Source: Hydrogenophilales bacterium (GTDB taxonomy: Bacteria > Pseudomonadota > Gammaproteobacteria > Burkholderiales > Thiobacillaceae). Taken from it: 64,000 bases of DNA. The notes beneath the pieces were generated by a model. That model saw only the letters and a list, made by a program, of their open reading frames with translations. It did no database searches and was not told the origin of the DNA. The DNA lies in assembly GCA_024636675.1 (NCBI GenBank), contig JAGXGM010000032.1:1-64000 (forward strand), read 5' to 3'. The number at the start of each line of letters is the position of its first letter. Within the stretch, counting starts at the first letter, position 1. A program made the translations under genes and the position numbers. Of this stretch, positions 52,146 through 63,348 are shown in pieces.

Positions 52146-53599
52146 AAAGAATAGAGTGCAAGATAGTGGCCGGCGCTATCCGACCAGTCGAACGACTGAC
52201 GCATGCCAGTCTGCTGCAGCCGTCGCCACTGCTTTGACTGGCGGTGAAGGTTGAGCGCGCGGCCGATAGCGTCCAGAAAGGCGGGGGCACCCGGCGTGTC
52301 GAACACGAACCCGGTGGCACTGGCGTCGTCCAATGTGGCCGCATTCGCATCGACCACGGTATCGGCCAGTCCGCCTGTTTTATAGACGATGGGCGGCGTG
52401 CCGTAATGCAGGCTGTACATTTGGTTCAAACCGCAGGGCTCGAAGCGCGATGGCATCAGGAACATATCCGCCCCGGCCTCGATCTGGTGTGCCAGCGGCT
52501 CGTCATAGCCGATTGTCACAAACAGCCGCTCGGGATGCTGTTTGGCCAGCCGCAATAATTTCTTTTCATACGCCGCCTGTCCGCTGCCCAGCAGCACCAT
52601 GCGCACATCGGTCTCGGCGAGCAGCACCGGCATCGCTGCAAGTATCCAGTCAATCCCCTTCTGCTCGACCAGCCGTCCCACCATGCCCAGCAGGGGCGCC
52701 TGCATCGCCGCATCATCGACCAGCGGCAGGAAGCGTTCGAGCAAGGCCTGCTTGTTGCGCCGCTTGCCCGGCTGGATTCGCCCCACCGAATAATGGGCTG
52801 GCAGGTGCACATCGGTGGCCGGATTCCATACTCTCGTATCGATGCCGTTGAGGATGCCATGCAGCTTGTACTGCCGGGAACGGAGCAGCCCGTCGAGTCC
52901 GCAACCGAACGCCGGTGTACAGATTTCGGTGGCATACGTGGGACTCACCGTGGTGACGACGTCGGCATACACGATGCCGGCCTTCAACATCGAAAAACCG
53001 CCGTGGAACTCCACCCCTTCGGACGACCACCAGTGGCCGGGCAGCTGCAATCGAACGAAATCACTATGGGTAAAGTTGCCGCCATAGGCCAGGTTGTGGA
53101 TGGTGAACACGGTTTTCGGGCGCGCCGGCTGCTCGGCCAGAAACGCCGCGACCAGTCCGGTCTGCCAGTCGTGCGTGTGCACCACCGCGGGGAGCCAGCC
53201 CAGTTCCAGTGCGTCCTGAGCCAGCAACGCCGCCACCCGCGCAAATACCGCAAAACGCTCGGCATTGTCCGGCCAGTCCTGGCCGCTTTCGTCGACATAG
53301 GGATTGCCTTCGCGGTCGAACAGCGCAGGGCAATCAACCACCCATAACGGAAACGCATAATCGGGATGATGCGTTTCCAGGATGCGCACTCTGACAATGC
53401 CCCTGGCGCCGCGCACCTCGAGCCAGCCAAGCATGCGCACCTGGTCGAGCTGGCGCAGCAGCGCATGATAGCCCGGCAACACCAGGCGGACATCGGCGCT
53501 GCCCGCATGCAGGGCATGCGGCAGGCTATAGAGCACGTCGCCCAGCCCGCCGGTTTTCACCAGCGGGTAGGCTTCGCTGGCCACAAACAGGATTTTCAT
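52142..53599 (-). CDS. glgA: Glycogen synthase (ADP-glucose)
   Basis: GT5 glucosyltransferase extending alpha-1,4 chains from ADP-glucose. 485 residues. [22 protein letters not shown] has the KTGGL ADP-glucose motif, [15 protein letters not shown] and [16 protein letters not shown] are conserved, and [23 protein letters not shown] holds the catalytic Glu. The start at 53599 gives the family N-terminus; 53614 adds five residues. It is separated from glgB by 132 bases that contain a repeat element. Confidence 0.96.
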   Translation of the reverse strand: MKILFVASEAYPLVKTGGLGDVLYSLPHALHAGSADVRLVLPGYHALLRQLDQVRMLGWLEVRGARGIVRVRILETHHPDYAFPLWVVDCPALFDREGNPYVDESGQDWPDNAERFAVFARVAALLAQDALELGWLPAVVHTHDWQTGLVAAFLAEQPARPKTVFTIHNLAYGGNFTHSDFVRLQLPGHWWSSEGVEFHGGFSMLKAGIVYADVVTTVSPTYATEICTPAFGCGLDGLLRSRQYKLHGILNGIDTRVWNPATDVHLPAHYSVGRIQPGKRRNKQALLERFLPLVDDAAMQAPLLGMVGRLVEQKGIDWILAAMPVLLAETDVRMVLLGSGQAAYEKKLLRLAKQHPERLFVTIGYDEPLAHQIEAGADMFLMPSRFEPCGLNQMYSLHYGTPPIVYKTGGLADTVVDANAATLDDASATGFVFDTPGAPAFLDAIGRALNLHRQSKQWRRLQQTGMRQSFDWSDSAGHYLALYSL

Positions 53600-53625
53600 T
53601 TTTCCGCGTTTCATTATTTTCAGGA

Positions 53626-53719
53626 TCAGGATTCAGGGGCCAGGGGTCATGAGGCTTCGGGCGGTGCGCCTTTTACCCGACGCGGCCAAGACCGCACAAA
53701 GCCTGCCCCCTGAATCCTG
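53626..53719. repeat. Terminal-inverted-repeat element, copy B (glgB-glgA gap)
   Basis: It starts TCAGGATTCAGGGGCCAGGG and ends CCCCCTGAATCCTGG, an inverted pair, and shares its ends with copy A at 38367-38436. It fills most of the 132-base gap between glgB and glgA, the widest gap of the operon. The inner part (CCTTTTACCCGACGCGGCC) differs from copy A. Confidence 0.5.
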
Positions 53720-53731
53720 GCCACTCGCTCA

Positions 53732-55939
53732 TCAACATGGCTTCAGGAAAATTGCGCCCAGCGGCGGCAACGTCACTTCAAAAGAATATTCGTACCCCAT
53801 CCACGGCAGGTTCTGCGGAAGCAAGGGCTGGCCGTTGCCGAGGTTGCTGCCGCCGTAATAGGTCGAATCGGTGTTCAGCACTTCGCACCACGCCGCGCCG
53901 GATGGAACGCCGATGCGATAGGCAGTACGCGGCACTGGGGTGAAGTTGAACAGCGCCACCATCTGTGCGGCATCTTCCTGCCCCTGGCGCACGAAGCTCA
54001 GCACCGACTGGTCGGCATCGTGGCAATCGATCCAGCGAAACCCGCGCGGGTCGAAGTCGAACTCATGCAGCGCTGCTTCGTTGCGGTACAGGTGATTGAG
54101 ATCGCGCAGCAGCGTGCGGATGCCGTCATGCGCCGGAAACTCGAGCAGCACCCAGTCAAGCTGGCCGGATTCCTGCCACTCTGTCCACTGGCCGAACTCG
54201 CTGCCCATGAACAGCAGTTTCTTGCCCGGATGCGCGTAGTGCCACGCATAGAACAGGCGCAGGTTGGCAAAGCGCTGCCAGACGTCGCCCGGCATCTTGT
54301 CGAGCAGGCTTTTCTTCATGTGCACCACTTCGTCGTGCGACAGCGGCAGCACGAAGTTTTCGGTCCACGCGTACACCTGGCTGAAGGTCAGCTGGTTGTG
54401 CTGATACTTGCGATAGATCGGTTCCTTTTCGATGTAGTCGAGGCTGTCGTTCATCCAGCCCATGTTCCATTTCATCGAAAAGCCGAGGCCGCCGAGCTCG
54501 ACCGGGCGCGACACCGCCGGCCAGGCGGTCGATTCCTCGGCGATGGTGAGGACACCGGGGAAGCGGCCGTGCACTTCGATGTTCATCTCGCGCAGAAACT
54601 CAACCGCCTCGATATTCTCGCGGCCGCCAAACTGGTTCGGCACCCATTCACCCGGCTTGCGCGAGTAATCGAGGTACAGCATCGACGCGACGGCGTCGAC
54701 GCGCAGGCCGTCAATGTGGAATTCGTCAAGCCAGTACAGCGCATTGGCGACCAGGAAGTTGCGCACCTCGTTACGGCCAAAATCGAACACCAGCGTGCCC
54801 CATTCCTGGTGCTCGCCACGGCGCGGGTCGGCATGCTCGTACACCGGCTCGCCGGTGAAGCGCGCCAGCGCCCAGTCGTCTTTGGGAAAATGCGCCGGCA
54901 CCCAGTCGAGCAGCACGCCGATATTTGCCTGGTGGCAGGCGTCGACAAAGGCGCGGAAATCGTCCGGCGAGCCGAAGCGCGCGGTCGGCGCGTAATAGCC
55001 CGATACCTGATAACCCCATGAGGCGTCGAGTGGATGCTCGGCCACCGGCATCAGTTCGATATGCGTGTAGCCGAGGTCCTGCACGTAGGGGATCAGTTCG
55101 GCGGAGATTTCATCCCAGCGATAAAAACCGCCATCGTCGTGGCGCCGCCAGGAACCGGGGTGCAGCTCGTAAATGCTGATCGGGCGATGTTGCCAGTCGA
55201 AATGCGCGCGCGCGGCGATCCAGTCGCTGTCGCCCCAGGCATGCGGCGTGTCATCAGGCACGCGGCTGGTAGTCTCGGGGCGCAGAAACATCTGTCGCGC
55301 ATAAGGATCGGTCTTTCTCACCAGCTGGCCGTGGCTGCCGAGAATTTCGTATTTGTAGGCCGGACCGGCGGCGAGGCCGGGAATGAACAATTCCCACATG
55401 CCCGAAGTGCCGCGGCAGCGCATCGGATAACGCCGGCCGTCCCATTCGTTGAAGTCGCCGACCACGCTGACGCGTTGCACTGCCGGCGCCCATACCGCGA
55501 ACAGGCAGCCCGTCACGCCGTCGATGGTCTTCAGGCGCGCGCCCAGCACTTTCCAGGCTTCAAGATGGCGCCCCTCGCCGAGCAGATGCAAATCCACCTC
55601 GCCCAGCTGCGGGGCGAAGGTGTAGGGGCATTGTGCGGTATGCCAGTCGCCCGCGCGCTTGTCCTGCCAGCGCATGACCGGATGGGCCTCGACCGGCGTG
55701 CCGGGCGGCAATAGCCGTTCAAAACAATCGGTGCCCGCCACCCGGGTCATGCGGCCGCCGGCCACCTCGACGGCTTCGGCGGCCGGCATGAAGCTTCGGA
55801 TCAGGGTGCTGCCGTCGGGCTGGGCATGAATGCCCAGCACCTCGAACGGATCGTGATGCGTGCCGGCCTGCACGCGCAGGATCGGCGGGGAGATCGCGGG
55901 CAGACTGGCGCCAGGCGGGGCTTGCGGGGACGCGTTCAT
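53732..55939 (-). CDS. glgB: 1,4-alpha-glucan branching enzyme
   Basis: GH13 enzyme that introduces alpha-1,6 branches. 735 residues: an N-terminal beta domain (about 30-120), CBM48 (about 125-225, VSVVGDFNEWDGRRYPM) and the catalytic barrel. Catalytic residues are the Asp in GLRVDAVASMLYLDYSR and Glu in TIAEEST, with LSHDEVVH as the third site. The ATG at 55939 overlaps the malQ stop (ATGA), which favours it over 55960. Confidence 0.97.
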   Translation of the reverse strand: MNASPQAPPGASLPAISPPILRVQAGTHHDPFEVLGIHAQPDGSTLIRSFMPAAEAVEVAGGRMTRVAGTDCFERLLPPGTPVEAHPVMRWQDKRAGDWHTAQCPYTFAPQLGEVDLHLLGEGRHLEAWKVLGARLKTIDGVTGCLFAVWAPAVQRVSVVGDFNEWDGRRYPMRCRGTSGMWELFIPGLAAGPAYKYEILGSHGQLVRKTDPYARQMFLRPETTSRVPDDTPHAWGDSDWIAARAHFDWQHRPISIYELHPGSWRRHDDGGFYRWDEISAELIPYVQDLGYTHIELMPVAEHPLDASWGYQVSGYYAPTARFGSPDDFRAFVDACHQANIGVLLDWVPAHFPKDDWALARFTGEPVYEHADPRRGEHQEWGTLVFDFGRNEVRNFLVANALYWLDEFHIDGLRVDAVASMLYLDYSRKPGEWVPNQFGGRENIEAVEFLREMNIEVHGRFPGVLTIAEESTAWPAVSRPVELGGLGFSMKWNMGWMNDSLDYIEKEPIYRKYQHNQLTFSQVYAWTENFVLPLSHDEVVHMKKSLLDKMPGDVWQRFANLRLFYAWHYAHPGKKLLFMGSEFGQWTEWQESGQLDWVLLEFPAHDGIRTLLRDLNHLYRNEAALHEFDFDPRGFRWIDCHDADQSVLSFVRQGQEDAAQMVALFNFTPVPRTAYRIGVPSGAAWCEVLNTDSTYYGGSNLGNGQPLLPQNLPWMGYEYSFEVTLPPLGAIFLKPC

Positions 55940-57288
55940 GGTTTGGGATTCGTCTCGCATCGGTGGGCTTTCTGTAATTTTTCAAGCAAACTGGATGCCA
56001 GATCGGGCGGCAGCGCGTCCCAGGCAAACCGCCAGGTCCAGTTGCCGTTGTCAGTGCCCGGCGTGTTCATGCGCGCCTCGGAACCCAGCCGCAACACGTC
56101 CTGCAGGGGCAGTACGGCCAGCGCGGCGCGACTTTGCAGCACCGCATCGACCATTGCGTCCGGCACCGCATCGGGGTCGCTGACGCCCAGTTTCCACATC
56201 ACATGCTGGCGTTCATGCTCGGGCCGCGTGCACCACCAGCCCAGCGTGGTGTCGTTGTCGTGCGTGCCGGTGTAGTACACGGTGTCGGGGTGCACGTTTT
56301 CGGGCTTGTGCGGATTGTCGGCGTGGTCGTCGAACGCGAATTGCAGCACGGCCATGCCGGGCAGGCCGAACTGGTGGCGCATCTCGGTGACATCCGGGGT
56401 GATGATGCCAAGGTCCTCTGCCACCAGGGGCAGTTCGCCCATTTCGTCGGCAATCGCCTGCAACAGCGCCGCACCCGGCGCCTTGACCCACTCGCCGTGG
56501 ATGGCGGTGGGTTCTTGGGCAGGGATCACCCAGGCTGCCGCCAGGCCGCGAAAATGATCGATACGCAACAAATCGAACCACTCGAAGTGCGCGGCGAGCC
56601 GTGCCCGCCACCAGGCAAAGCCGTCGGCCTGCATGACTGCCCAGTTGTAGTGCGGATTGCCCCAGCGCTGCCCCGTTTCGGAAAAATAATCCGGCGGCAC
56701 TCCCGACACCACCATGGGATGACCCGCGTCGTCCAACAGGAACAATCTGCGTTGCGCCCATACGTCGGCGCTGTCGTGGGCAACGAAAATCGGCATGTCG
56801 CCGAATAGCTGGATGCCGCGCGCCGTCGCCTGGGCGCGCAGTGCCTGCCACTGCACGGCGGCACGGTACTGTTCGGCCATTACAGCGTCCAGCTTGCCGG
56901 CGTGGGCGGCATCGAACCCGGCCAGCGTCTGCGCGTCGCGGTCGCGCAGCACGACCGGCCAGTCGGTCCAGGGCGCTCCGCCCTGCTCCGCCTTGATCAC
57001 CATGAAGCGCGCGTAATCTTCCAGCCAATGCGTCTGCTGCCGGCGCCAGTCCGCAAACCCGCTCATATCCACCGGCGCGGCGGGAAACAGCGCGGGATTG
57101 ACCGCAAATGCCGACGCGCACTGATAGGGCGACAGGCCGGTGAGCGGGATGCCCAGCGGCAGCATCTGCCACACGCAGACCCCCGCCGCCTGCAGGAAAT
57201 CCAGCCAGCGTCCGGCATCGGCCAGGGTGCCGGACGGCAGCGAGGTCGGATGCAGCAACAGGCCGGCGCGGTGGGTGTCGAAATTCAT
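55936..57288 (-). CDS. malQ: 4-alpha-glucanotransferase (amylomaltase)
   Basis: GH77 enzyme that moves maltodextrin pieces between glucans, recycling short chains during glycogen turnover. 450 residues, shorter than the E. coli MalQ (about 690) and close to the compact Thermus type. GLLLHPTSLPS, GLSPYQCASAFAVNP, LFGDMPIFVAHDSADVWAQ, LRIDHFRGL with the catalytic Asp, VAEDLG with the Glu, and YTGTHDNDTTLGWW are conserved. It follows the GH57 gene after 33 bases. Confidence 0.95.
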   Translation of the reverse strand: MNFDTHRAGLLLHPTSLPSGTLADAGRWLDFLQAAGVCVWQMLPLGIPLTGLSPYQCASAFAVNPALFPAAPVDMSGFADWRRQQTHWLEDYARFMVIKAEQGGAPWTDWPVVLRDRDAQTLAGFDAAHAGKLDAVMAEQYRAAVQWQALRAQATARGIQLFGDMPIFVAHDSADVWAQRRLFLLDDAGHPMVVSGVPPDYFSETGQRWGNPHYNWAVMQADGFAWWRARLAAHFEWFDLLRIDHFRGLAAAWVIPAQEPTAIHGEWVKAPGAALLQAIADEMGELPLVAEDLGIITPDVTEMRHQFGLPGMAVLQFAFDDHADNPHKPENVHPDTVYYTGTHDNDTTLGWWCTRPEHERQHVMWKLGVSDPDAVPDAMVDAVLQSRAALAVLPLQDVLRLGSEARMNTPGTDNGNWTWRFAWDALPPDLASSLLEKLQKAHRCETNPKP

Positions 57289-57321
57289 CCTAAATTCCTC
57301 GGCATTGAGATTCCAGGTCCA

Positions 57322-59046
57322 TCAGGCGTTCCTGCGCATGGTGCCGGCGTTTTCCACCCAGCCGCCGCCAGCGGACAGCGGCACGTCGAGCAGCGCGGGC
57401 GGCGCCACGCCGAGCAGGCGATACAGTTCGCGCAGCTGGGTGCGATACAACTGTTCGAAGTCGCTGACGCTGCCCGACGGGTTGTAGTCACCGAACCACC
57501 AGAACCAGTCTGAACCCTCACACACCGCGAGCTGACGGGTGGCCAGCGCCAGCTGGTCGGTGTTCAGTTTGCCGGCGGCCACCACGCTGTCGTAGGCCTT
57601 TTTGGCGGCGACCAGATAGTCCCAGCCACGGTTCTTGTCGTCCGATCCGATCCAGGTCGAGAAGCTGCCGTAGACCCAACTGCCGGCCGCCAGCCGCTTC
57701 ATGGCCCTGGCCGGCGCGTGCGCGGCCTGCTCGGCGAAGGTGCCGACCTTGAGGGTGGGGTGGCTGGACAGCGTCGCGTAGAGCGCGTCCAGGAAATGGT
57801 GGCCGTTGTCGGGGTAGTACTCCCAAGCGTTTTCGCCGTCGAGAATGACCGATACCACATGACGGGAGGCATCCTTGTCAAAAAAAGTAGCGATGTTCTC
57901 CAGATGCTGGACGAAGTCACCCACCGCATCGTCGGCATGCCAGTCGCTGTACTTGAAGCCGATCAGGTCCGACAGGCCGTCGTCGCGGAAAAACACCCGG
58001 GGCTTGAGGCCGTCGATGCGCACGGGCGAGAACAGCGCGTGCTTGCCCTGTATCTCCTCTTCCGGACACCCCGACTTGACGCAACTGTTGCGCCACACGC
58101 CCTCGCCCGAAGCGGTCCAGGAAAACCCCATTGCGTCGAGCTGAGCCAGAGCATCCTCGCTCACCCCGCCTTCGGACAGCCACACGCCCGCCGGCCGGAT
58201 ACCGAAATAGCGCTCGAACACCTCGACACCATGCTGCAGATGCCAGCGTGAACGCTCCGCCCCGCCGGGGTAGGCGGGCGCATCGGGAACGGGAACGTCG
58301 GGCAATGCGTCGCGCAGATTGCCGAAGTCGTTCAAGAGCGGCACGATGGGATGGCCGTAGGGCGTCATCGACAGTTCGACCTGGCCGCGCTCGGCGAGCG
58401 CCCGGTAACGCGGAATCAGCCCGGCGATGCAACGCTGTATCAGGTGCAACAATTCATGGCGGTCGGCCGCAGAGAAGCCTTTTTCCTGCGTCATCAACCG
58501 CTGCGCCAGCGGCAGTTGCCTGAGCGAGTGCCCCAGCCAGGCGAGGTGATACCAGGTCAACAGATCAAGAAAATACTGCTCGGACAGGTAGCCCAGATGC
58601 CCATGCAGGTCGGCGCTGTCCACGGCGCCCGCATCGCTGGTGCCGATCATGCGCAACAGCCGATGAAACGCGGGATAGGGATGGATCATGCGCGGCGCAT
58701 GGCAGCGCTGGCAATCCTCAACGATGCGCTGGCGACTGTCGACATCCGACGGGATGCGCTCGACGCCGGACAGCAGATTCAGCATGTGGTCCTGAGTGGG
58801 CTTGCCGTGCTTCAACAGCACATCGAGCTGCTGTGCGTAGTCATCCAGCTGCTCCAGCAGCACCGGCGCGAAATTCACCACCACGCGCATCAAGGGATAG
58901 CGCTCCAGATGCGCGGCCATGTCGCTGTAGTCCTTGATGCCATGCAGGTACACCCAGGGCAGGTGATACGCGCCCTTGAGGCCTTCGCGGTAATACGGCT
59001 GGTGCATATGCCAGCACAGCACCACGTTGAGTGGCTTAGCCGTCAT
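57322..59046 (-). CDS. Glycoside hydrolase family 57 protein
   Basis: A 574-residue alpha-glucan-active enzyme. [15 protein letters not shown] is the GH57 N-terminal signature. The nucleophile Glu is in GVWLSEGG (the GxWLxE motif), and the acid/base Asp is expected in [29 protein letters not shown] and the helical C-terminal domain follow. GH57 members include alpha-amylases, branching enzymes and 4-alpha-glucanotransferases; this one most likely trims or remodels glycogen, and the sequence alone does not say which reaction. The ATG at 59046 lies 11 bases inside the 3' end of glgC. Confidence 0.9.
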   Translation of the reverse strand: MTAKPLNVVLCWHMHQPYYREGLKGAYHLPWVYLHGIKDYSDMAAHLERYPLMRVVVNFAPVLLEQLDDYAQQLDVLLKHGKPTQDHMLNLLSGVERIPSDVDSRQRIVEDCQRCHAPRMIHPYPAFHRLLRMIGTSDAGAVDSADLHGHLGYLSEQYFLDLLTWYHLAWLGHSLRQLPLAQRLMTQEKGFSAADRHELLHLIQRCIAGLIPRYRALAERGQVELSMTPYGHPIVPLLNDFGNLRDALPDVPVPDAPAYPGGAERSRWHLQHGVEVFERYFGIRPAGVWLSEGGVSEDALAQLDAMGFSWTASGEGVWRNSCVKSGCPEEEIQGKHALFSPVRIDGLKPRVFFRDDGLSDLIGFKYSDWHADDAVGDFVQHLENIATFFDKDASRHVVSVILDGENAWEYYPDNGHHFLDALYATLSSHPTLKVGTFAEQAAHAPARAMKRLAAGSWVYGSFSTWIGSDDKNRGWDYLVAAKKAYDSVVAAGKLNTDQLALATRQLAVCEGSDWFWWFGDYNPSGSVSDFEQLYRTQLRELYRLLGVAPPALLDVPLSAGGGWVENAGTMRRNA

Positions 59047-60355
59047 AGTCGTTCTGCAGTCTCGCGTACAGATTCTGGCCAAGCATTGCCGGCGTCACCA
59101 GGGTGATGCCTTCCTTGGTCACGTGAAAGCGCTTGGCGTCCTCCACCGGATCCTCGCCGATCACCGTGCCGTCTTCGATCACGCACCCCTTGTCGATGAT
59201 GGCGCGGCTGATGCGGCAATGGCTGCCGATACTGACCTTGGGCAGGATCACGCTGTCCTTGATCAGGCTGTAGTTTTCCACCGTGGTGGCGAAAAAAAGC
59301 ACCGAGCGTTTGACCCGCGCGCCCGACAGGATGCAGCCGCCGGCGATCAGCGAATCGATCGCCTCGCCGCGCCGCCCCTCGTCGTCGAGGATGAACTTGG
59401 CGGGCGGGTATTGCGGCTGGTAGGTCCAGATCGGCCAGTCGCGGTTGTACAGGTTGAGCTCGGGCTCGACCGAGCACAGCTCCATGTTGGTCTGCCAGTA
59501 GGAATACAGCGTCCCCACGTCGCGCCAGTAGGCCGGCAGCCCCTCCTTGTCGCGGAAAGGGAAAGCCATCGCACGGGCTTCGCCGATGTTGTCGGGAATG
59601 ATGTTCTTGCCGAAGTCGTGGGCAGATTGAGAATTGCTGGCATCGTCGATCAGCGTTTTGTAGAGAAAGTCCTTGGAGAAAATGTAAATCCCCATCGATA
59701 CCAGCGTGATGCCCGGTTTGCCGGGAATGCTGTCGGGTTGTGCGGGCTTTTCGGTGAATCGGGTAATGCGCATGTCCTCGTCCACCGTCATCACGCCGAA
59801 TGCGCTCGCCTCGGCCGCCGGCACCTCGATGCTGCCGACGGTGAAATCCGCGCCGGTCTGCACGTGATAGAGCAGCATTTCCGAGTAATCCATGGTGTAA
59901 ACGTGGTCGCCGCCCAGCACCAGCACATACTCCGGGTGGTGGCGCTGCATGATGTCGATGTTCTGGAACAGCGCATCGGCGGTGCCCTGGTACCACTCCT
60001 TCTTGTTGGTACGCTGCTGCGCCGGCAGGATTTCCACGAACTCGCCGATCTCGGCGCGCATGAAACCCCACGCACGCTGCAGGTGGCGAATCAGCGAATG
60101 CGACTTGTACTGGGTAAGCACGCCGATGCGGCGGATGCCCGAGTTGACGCAGTTCGATAGCGTGAAGTCGATGATGCGGTACTTGCCGCCGATCGGCACC
60201 GCCGGCTTGGCGCGCCAGGCAGTCAGGTCCTTCAGCCGTGATCCCTCGCCACCCGCCAGCACAAGTGCCAGCGTCCGGCGCGTAAGGTCGGTCGCGATCT
60301 TGGGCTCGGTGTAATAGCGATAAAGCCGCGTCTGTTCTTCCTTGGTAATGGTCAT
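59036..60355 (-). CDS. glgC: Glucose-1-phosphate adenylyltransferase
   Basis: Makes ADP-glucose, the committed step of glycogen synthesis. 439 residues. [40 protein letters not shown] (seen in parts) is the nucleotide site, GTADALFQN and [13 protein letters not shown] follow, and a left-handed beta-helix with [34 protein letters not shown] closes the protein. Allosteric control by sugar phosphates is usual in the family. The ATG at 60355 gives [14 protein letters not shown]; glk lies 52 bases upstream. Confidence 0.97.
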   Translation of the reverse strand: MTITKEEQTRLYRYYTEPKIATDLTRRTLALVLAGGEGSRLKDLTAWRAKPAVPIGGKYRIIDFTLSNCVNSGIRRIGVLTQYKSHSLIRHLQRAWGFMRAEIGEFVEILPAQQRTNKKEWYQGTADALFQNIDIMQRHHPEYVLVLGGDHVYTMDYSEMLLYHVQTGADFTVGSIEVPAAEASAFGVMTVDEDMRITRFTEKPAQPDSIPGKPGITLVSMGIYIFSKDFLYKTLIDDASNSQSAHDFGKNIIPDNIGEARAMAFPFRDKEGLPAYWRDVGTLYSYWQTNMELCSVEPELNLYNRDWPIWTYQPQYPPAKFILDDEGRRGEAIDSLIAGGCILSGARVKRSVLFFATTVENYSLIKDSVILPKVSIGSHCRISRAIIDKGCVIEDGTVIGEDPVEDAKRFHVTKEGITLVTPAMLGQNLYARLQNDYDG

Positions 60356-60407
60356 GCCCGCTCCTGGTTGCGCTGGTCTGGAATGAAAGGTGATTGGATA
60401 TGATCGA

Positions 60408-61376
60408 TCAAGGCGTGGCAAACCCGGTTGCGATTGCACCCTGTACGCCCAGCCGGTTGTTGGTGATCAGAAGAATCGGGGTGCGCTCGGCGACTCCGCG
60501 CATGCGCCCCTTGTCGGCGGCTGCAGCCATGAAGCGTGGCGACTGCATGCGCTCCCGCAGATGAACGGCGATGCCGCCCGCAACGTACAAACCGCCGCGC
60601 GGCTGGTAGAGCAGCGCCACATTGCCGATCCATGATCCATATAAATCGATGAACAGGTCGAGCGCGGCCCCGGCAGCAGAATCGCCGGCCTCGGCGCGGT
60701 CGACCAGCGCGGCACCGTCGACCGGATCGTCGGGCAGCGCGGCATGCTGTTCGGTACAACAGAAACGGTACAGGTCGTTCATCGCCAATCCCGACACCGC
60801 CCGCTCCCACGATACATGGCCATAGGACGGGCGCAATTGTTCCAGCAAACGTTGCTGCTGCGCATTGGCCGGCCCGAAGTCGACATGCCCGCCTTCGCTG
60901 GCGAAGCTGCGATAGCGACCATTGGCATCGGCCAGCATGAAAGCCAGTCCCAACCCGGTGCCGGCGCCGGTGATGGCGCGCACGCCACCTGTCTCGGTCG
61001 GCTGCGGATTGAGCGTAATCACGTCGGCGTCAGTCAGCGTCGCCACACCGGCGGCGGCGGCCTGGAAGTCGTTGATAAAGCGGACATAATCAATGCCGAG
61101 CGAAGCGCGCATGTCAGCGGCTGACAGCGTCCAGTCCAGGTTGGTGAGGGTGGCGCGCTGCGCGTCGAGCGGCCCCGGCAGTGCCAGCAACAGACGGTCC
61201 GGCCTTTTTGTCAGCTTCGAATCGGCGATGAACTGGCGAATCAGGTCGTCCGCCGTTGCGAATGCCGCACTCGGATACACCTGTTCGAAACGCAACTGCT
61301 GGACGCCGTCCGGTTCGCCCGTCATCCACGCCAGCCAGCTCTTGGTTCCGCCGATATCGCCTGCAATGAGATCCAT
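60408..61376 (-). CDS. glk: Glucokinase
   Basis: Phosphorylates glucose with ATP. 322 residues of the bacterial Glk type (not ROK): [15 protein letters not shown] is the phosphate-1 motif, [12 protein letters not shown] has the catalytic Asp, [14 protein letters not shown] and [13 protein letters not shown] are further signatures, and the C-terminal [10 protein letters not shown] fits. It feeds free glucose released from glycogen back to glucose-6-phosphate. It starts ten bases after pgi. Confidence 0.95.
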   Translation of the reverse strand: MDLIAGDIGGTKSWLAWMTGEPDGVQQLRFEQVYPSAAFATADDLIRQFIADSKLTKRPDRLLLALPGPLDAQRATLTNLDWTLSAADMRASLGIDYVRFINDFQAAAAGVATLTDADVITLNPQPTETGGVRAITGAGTGLGLAFMLADANGRYRSFASEGGHVDFGPANAQQQRLLEQLRPSYGHVSWERAVSGLAMNDLYRFCCTEQHAALPDDPVDGAALVDRAEAGDSAAGAALDLFIDLYGSWIGNVALLYQPRGGLYVAGGIAVHLRERMQSPRFMAAAADKGRMRGVAERTPILLITNNRLGVQGAIATGFATP

Positions 61377-61386
61377 AAGCGAATTA

Positions 61387-63078
61387 TCAGCCAGTCGTGC
61401 GCTGGCGTATGCACCGGTACTGATTGATCAGCGAATTGGTCGAGGCGTCGTGGCTGGACACCATCGCGTCGGCATGCAGTTCTGGCAGGATGCGGCGAGC
61501 GAGCTGTTTGCCGAGTTCCACCCCCCATTGGTCGTATGAGTTCAGATTCCAGATCACGCCCTGCACGAAGATCTTGTGCTCGTAGAGCGCAATCAGCATG
61601 CCCAGGGTGTGCGGCGTGAGCGTCTGCAGCAGGATCGCATTGCTGGGATGGTTGCCGTCGAATACCTTGTGCTGCACGAACGCGCCGGCCTGGCTCGACT
61701 CCGAGCCTCCTTCAAGCGAGCCCATTTCAAGCTGCGTCTCCTCGCGCGTGCGACCGCGCATCAGCGCCTCGGTCTGCGCCAGGACGTTGGCGATCAGGAT
61801 GTCGTGATGTTCCTGCAATTCGGTCGGCGGCTCGAGCGAGACGATAAAGTCGGCCGGGACCAGCCGGGTGCCCTGGTGCAGCAACTGGTAGAACGCGTGC
61901 TGGCCGTTGATGCCGGTTGCGCCCCAGATGATGGGGCCGGTGGCGTAATCCACCCCCTTGCCGTCGCGATCGACCGACTTGCCGTTGCTTTCCATGTCGG
62001 CCTGCTGCAGATAGGCGGGCAGGCTGCGCAGGGCGTGGTCGTAAGGCAGGATGGCCTGCGATTGTGCGCCGAAAAAATTGTTGTACCAGACGCCCAGCAG
62101 CGCCAGGATCACCGGCATGTTCTGATCGGGCGGCGCCTCGCGAAAATGCGCGTCCATCGCGTGCGCGCCGGCCAGCATTTCGATGAAGCGCTCAGCCCCC
62201 ACCGCCAGCATGATCGGCAGCCCGATCGCCGACCACAGCGAATAGCGCCCACCCACCCAGTCCCAGAATTCGAACATGTTGGCGGGGTCGATGCCGAAGG
62301 CCGTCACCGCCTCGCGGTTGGTCGACACCGCGACAAAGTGCCTGGCGATGTGGCCGTCTTCCTGCGCCTGCGCCAGAAACCAGGTACGCGCATAGTGCGC
62401 GTTGGTCATCGTTTCCTGCGTGGTGAAGGTTTTCGACGCCACGATGAACAGCGTGGTTGCAGGATTCAGCGATTCCAGCGCCGCCTTCACATGGGCGCCG
62501 TCGATATTGGAAATGAAATGCAGCTTCATCTGCGGGTGGCGATAAGGCGCCAGCGCCTGGACCGCCATCTGCGGCCCCAGGTCGGAGCCGCCGATGCCGA
62601 TGTTGACCACGTCGGTGATCCGTTCGCCACTGTAGCCGCGCCATTCGCCGCTGCGCACCTGCCCGGCAAACGCACCCATCTTTTCGATCACCGCGTTGAC
62701 CTTCGGCATCACATCCTCGCCGTCGACTATCACCGGATGATTGCCGCGGTTGCGTAGCGCCACATGCAGCACCGCGCGGTTTTCAGTGTTGTTGATCTTC
62801 TCGCCGCCGAACATGCGCCCGCGCCAGCCCGTCACATCCGCTTCTTCGGCCAGTTGCATGAGCAGGCGCATGGTTTCGTCGGTGATGCGGTTTTTCGAGT
62901 AATCCAGCAGCACATCGCCTACCTGCAGCGAAAACCGTTCGGCGCGGGCCGGGTCGGCAGCAAACAGGTCGCGCATGTGCGTCGACGCCATCTGCGTCCG
63001 GTGCGTCTGCAGCACGCGAGACACCGGCCAAGGCAACGCGCCCGACTCGCCGCCAAATTTCTCTACATATAAAGGCAT
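61387..63078 (-). CDS. pgi: Glucose-6-phosphate isomerase
   Basis: Interconverts glucose-6-P and fructose-6-P. 563 residues. [46 protein letters not shown], and the C-terminal [21 protein letters not shown] with the active-site Lys are conserved. GGAGGA at 63085-63090 precedes the ATG at 63078 ([10 protein letters not shown]); nine codons further upstream are in frame but unlikely. First gene of the glycogen operon, placed about 39 bases after the predicted sigma-54 start. Confidence 0.96.
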   Translation of the reverse strand: MPLYVEKFGGESGALPWPVSRVLQTHRTQMASTHMRDLFAADPARAERFSLQVGDVLLDYSKNRITDETMRLLMQLAEEADVTGWRGRMFGGEKINNTENRAVLHVALRNRGNHPVIVDGEDVMPKVNAVIEKMGAFAGQVRSGEWRGYSGERITDVVNIGIGGSDLGPQMAVQALAPYRHPQMKLHFISNIDGAHVKAALESLNPATTLFIVASKTFTTQETMTNAHYARTWFLAQAQEDGHIARHFVAVSTNREAVTAFGIDPANMFEFWDWVGGRYSLWSAIGLPIMLAVGAERFIEMLAGAHAMDAHFREAPPDQNMPVILALLGVWYNNFFGAQSQAILPYDHALRSLPAYLQQADMESNGKSVDRDGKGVDYATGPIIWGATGINGQHAFYQLLHQGTRLVPADFIVSLEPPTELQEHHDILIANVLAQTEALMRGRTREETQLEMGSLEGGSESSQAGAFVQHKVFDGNHPSNAILLQTLTPHTLGMLIALYEHKIFVQGVIWNLNSYDQWGVELGKQLARRILPELHADAMVSSHDASTNSLINQYRCIRQRTTG

Positions 63079-63128
63079 TCCTATCCTCCCATTCAACGAC
63101 AACATCCGCTGTCGTTCAGCTGTTATCT

Positions 63129-63144
63129 AGCAACGCCTGTGCCA
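63129..63144 (-). promoter_or_regulatory. Sigma-54 (-24/-12) promoter of the pgi-glycogen operon
   Basis: Read on the minus strand: TGGCAC-AGGCG-TTGCT. It matches the consensus TGGCAC-N5-TTGCW at every fixed position, with GG and GC ten bases apart. Transcription would start near 63118, leaving a 39-base leader with the GGAGGA of pgi. A 16-base palindrome (63197-63212) is placed as an enhancer site. Confidence 0.72.
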
Positions 63145-63196
63145 CACACATCCGCTCCAATGTATGCCATCGCAAACCCTATTGAAGACCGGTGAA

Positions 63197-63212
63197 GCCT
63201 TGATGACAAGGC
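63197..63212. promoter_or_regulatory. Palindrome at an enhancer-site position upstream of pgi
   Basis: GCCTTG-ATGA-CAAGGC, a perfect 6-bp-arm palindrome centred about 86 bases upstream of the predicted sigma-54 start. Binding by an NtrC-family activator is inference. A second palindrome, GGTGC-CTATA-GCACC, lies at 63306-63320. Confidence 0.4.
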
Positions 63213-63348
63213 CATGAGCGCACCCAGTCAATGCAGGCTCCATCTTCTTTAAGCGTAGGGCAGAAATGATCACAATGCACCCAAATAGTGCCGCAACTAC
63301 AGGACGGTGCCTATAGCACCTGAAGGGAAATCCTGAAAGAAAACTGAT

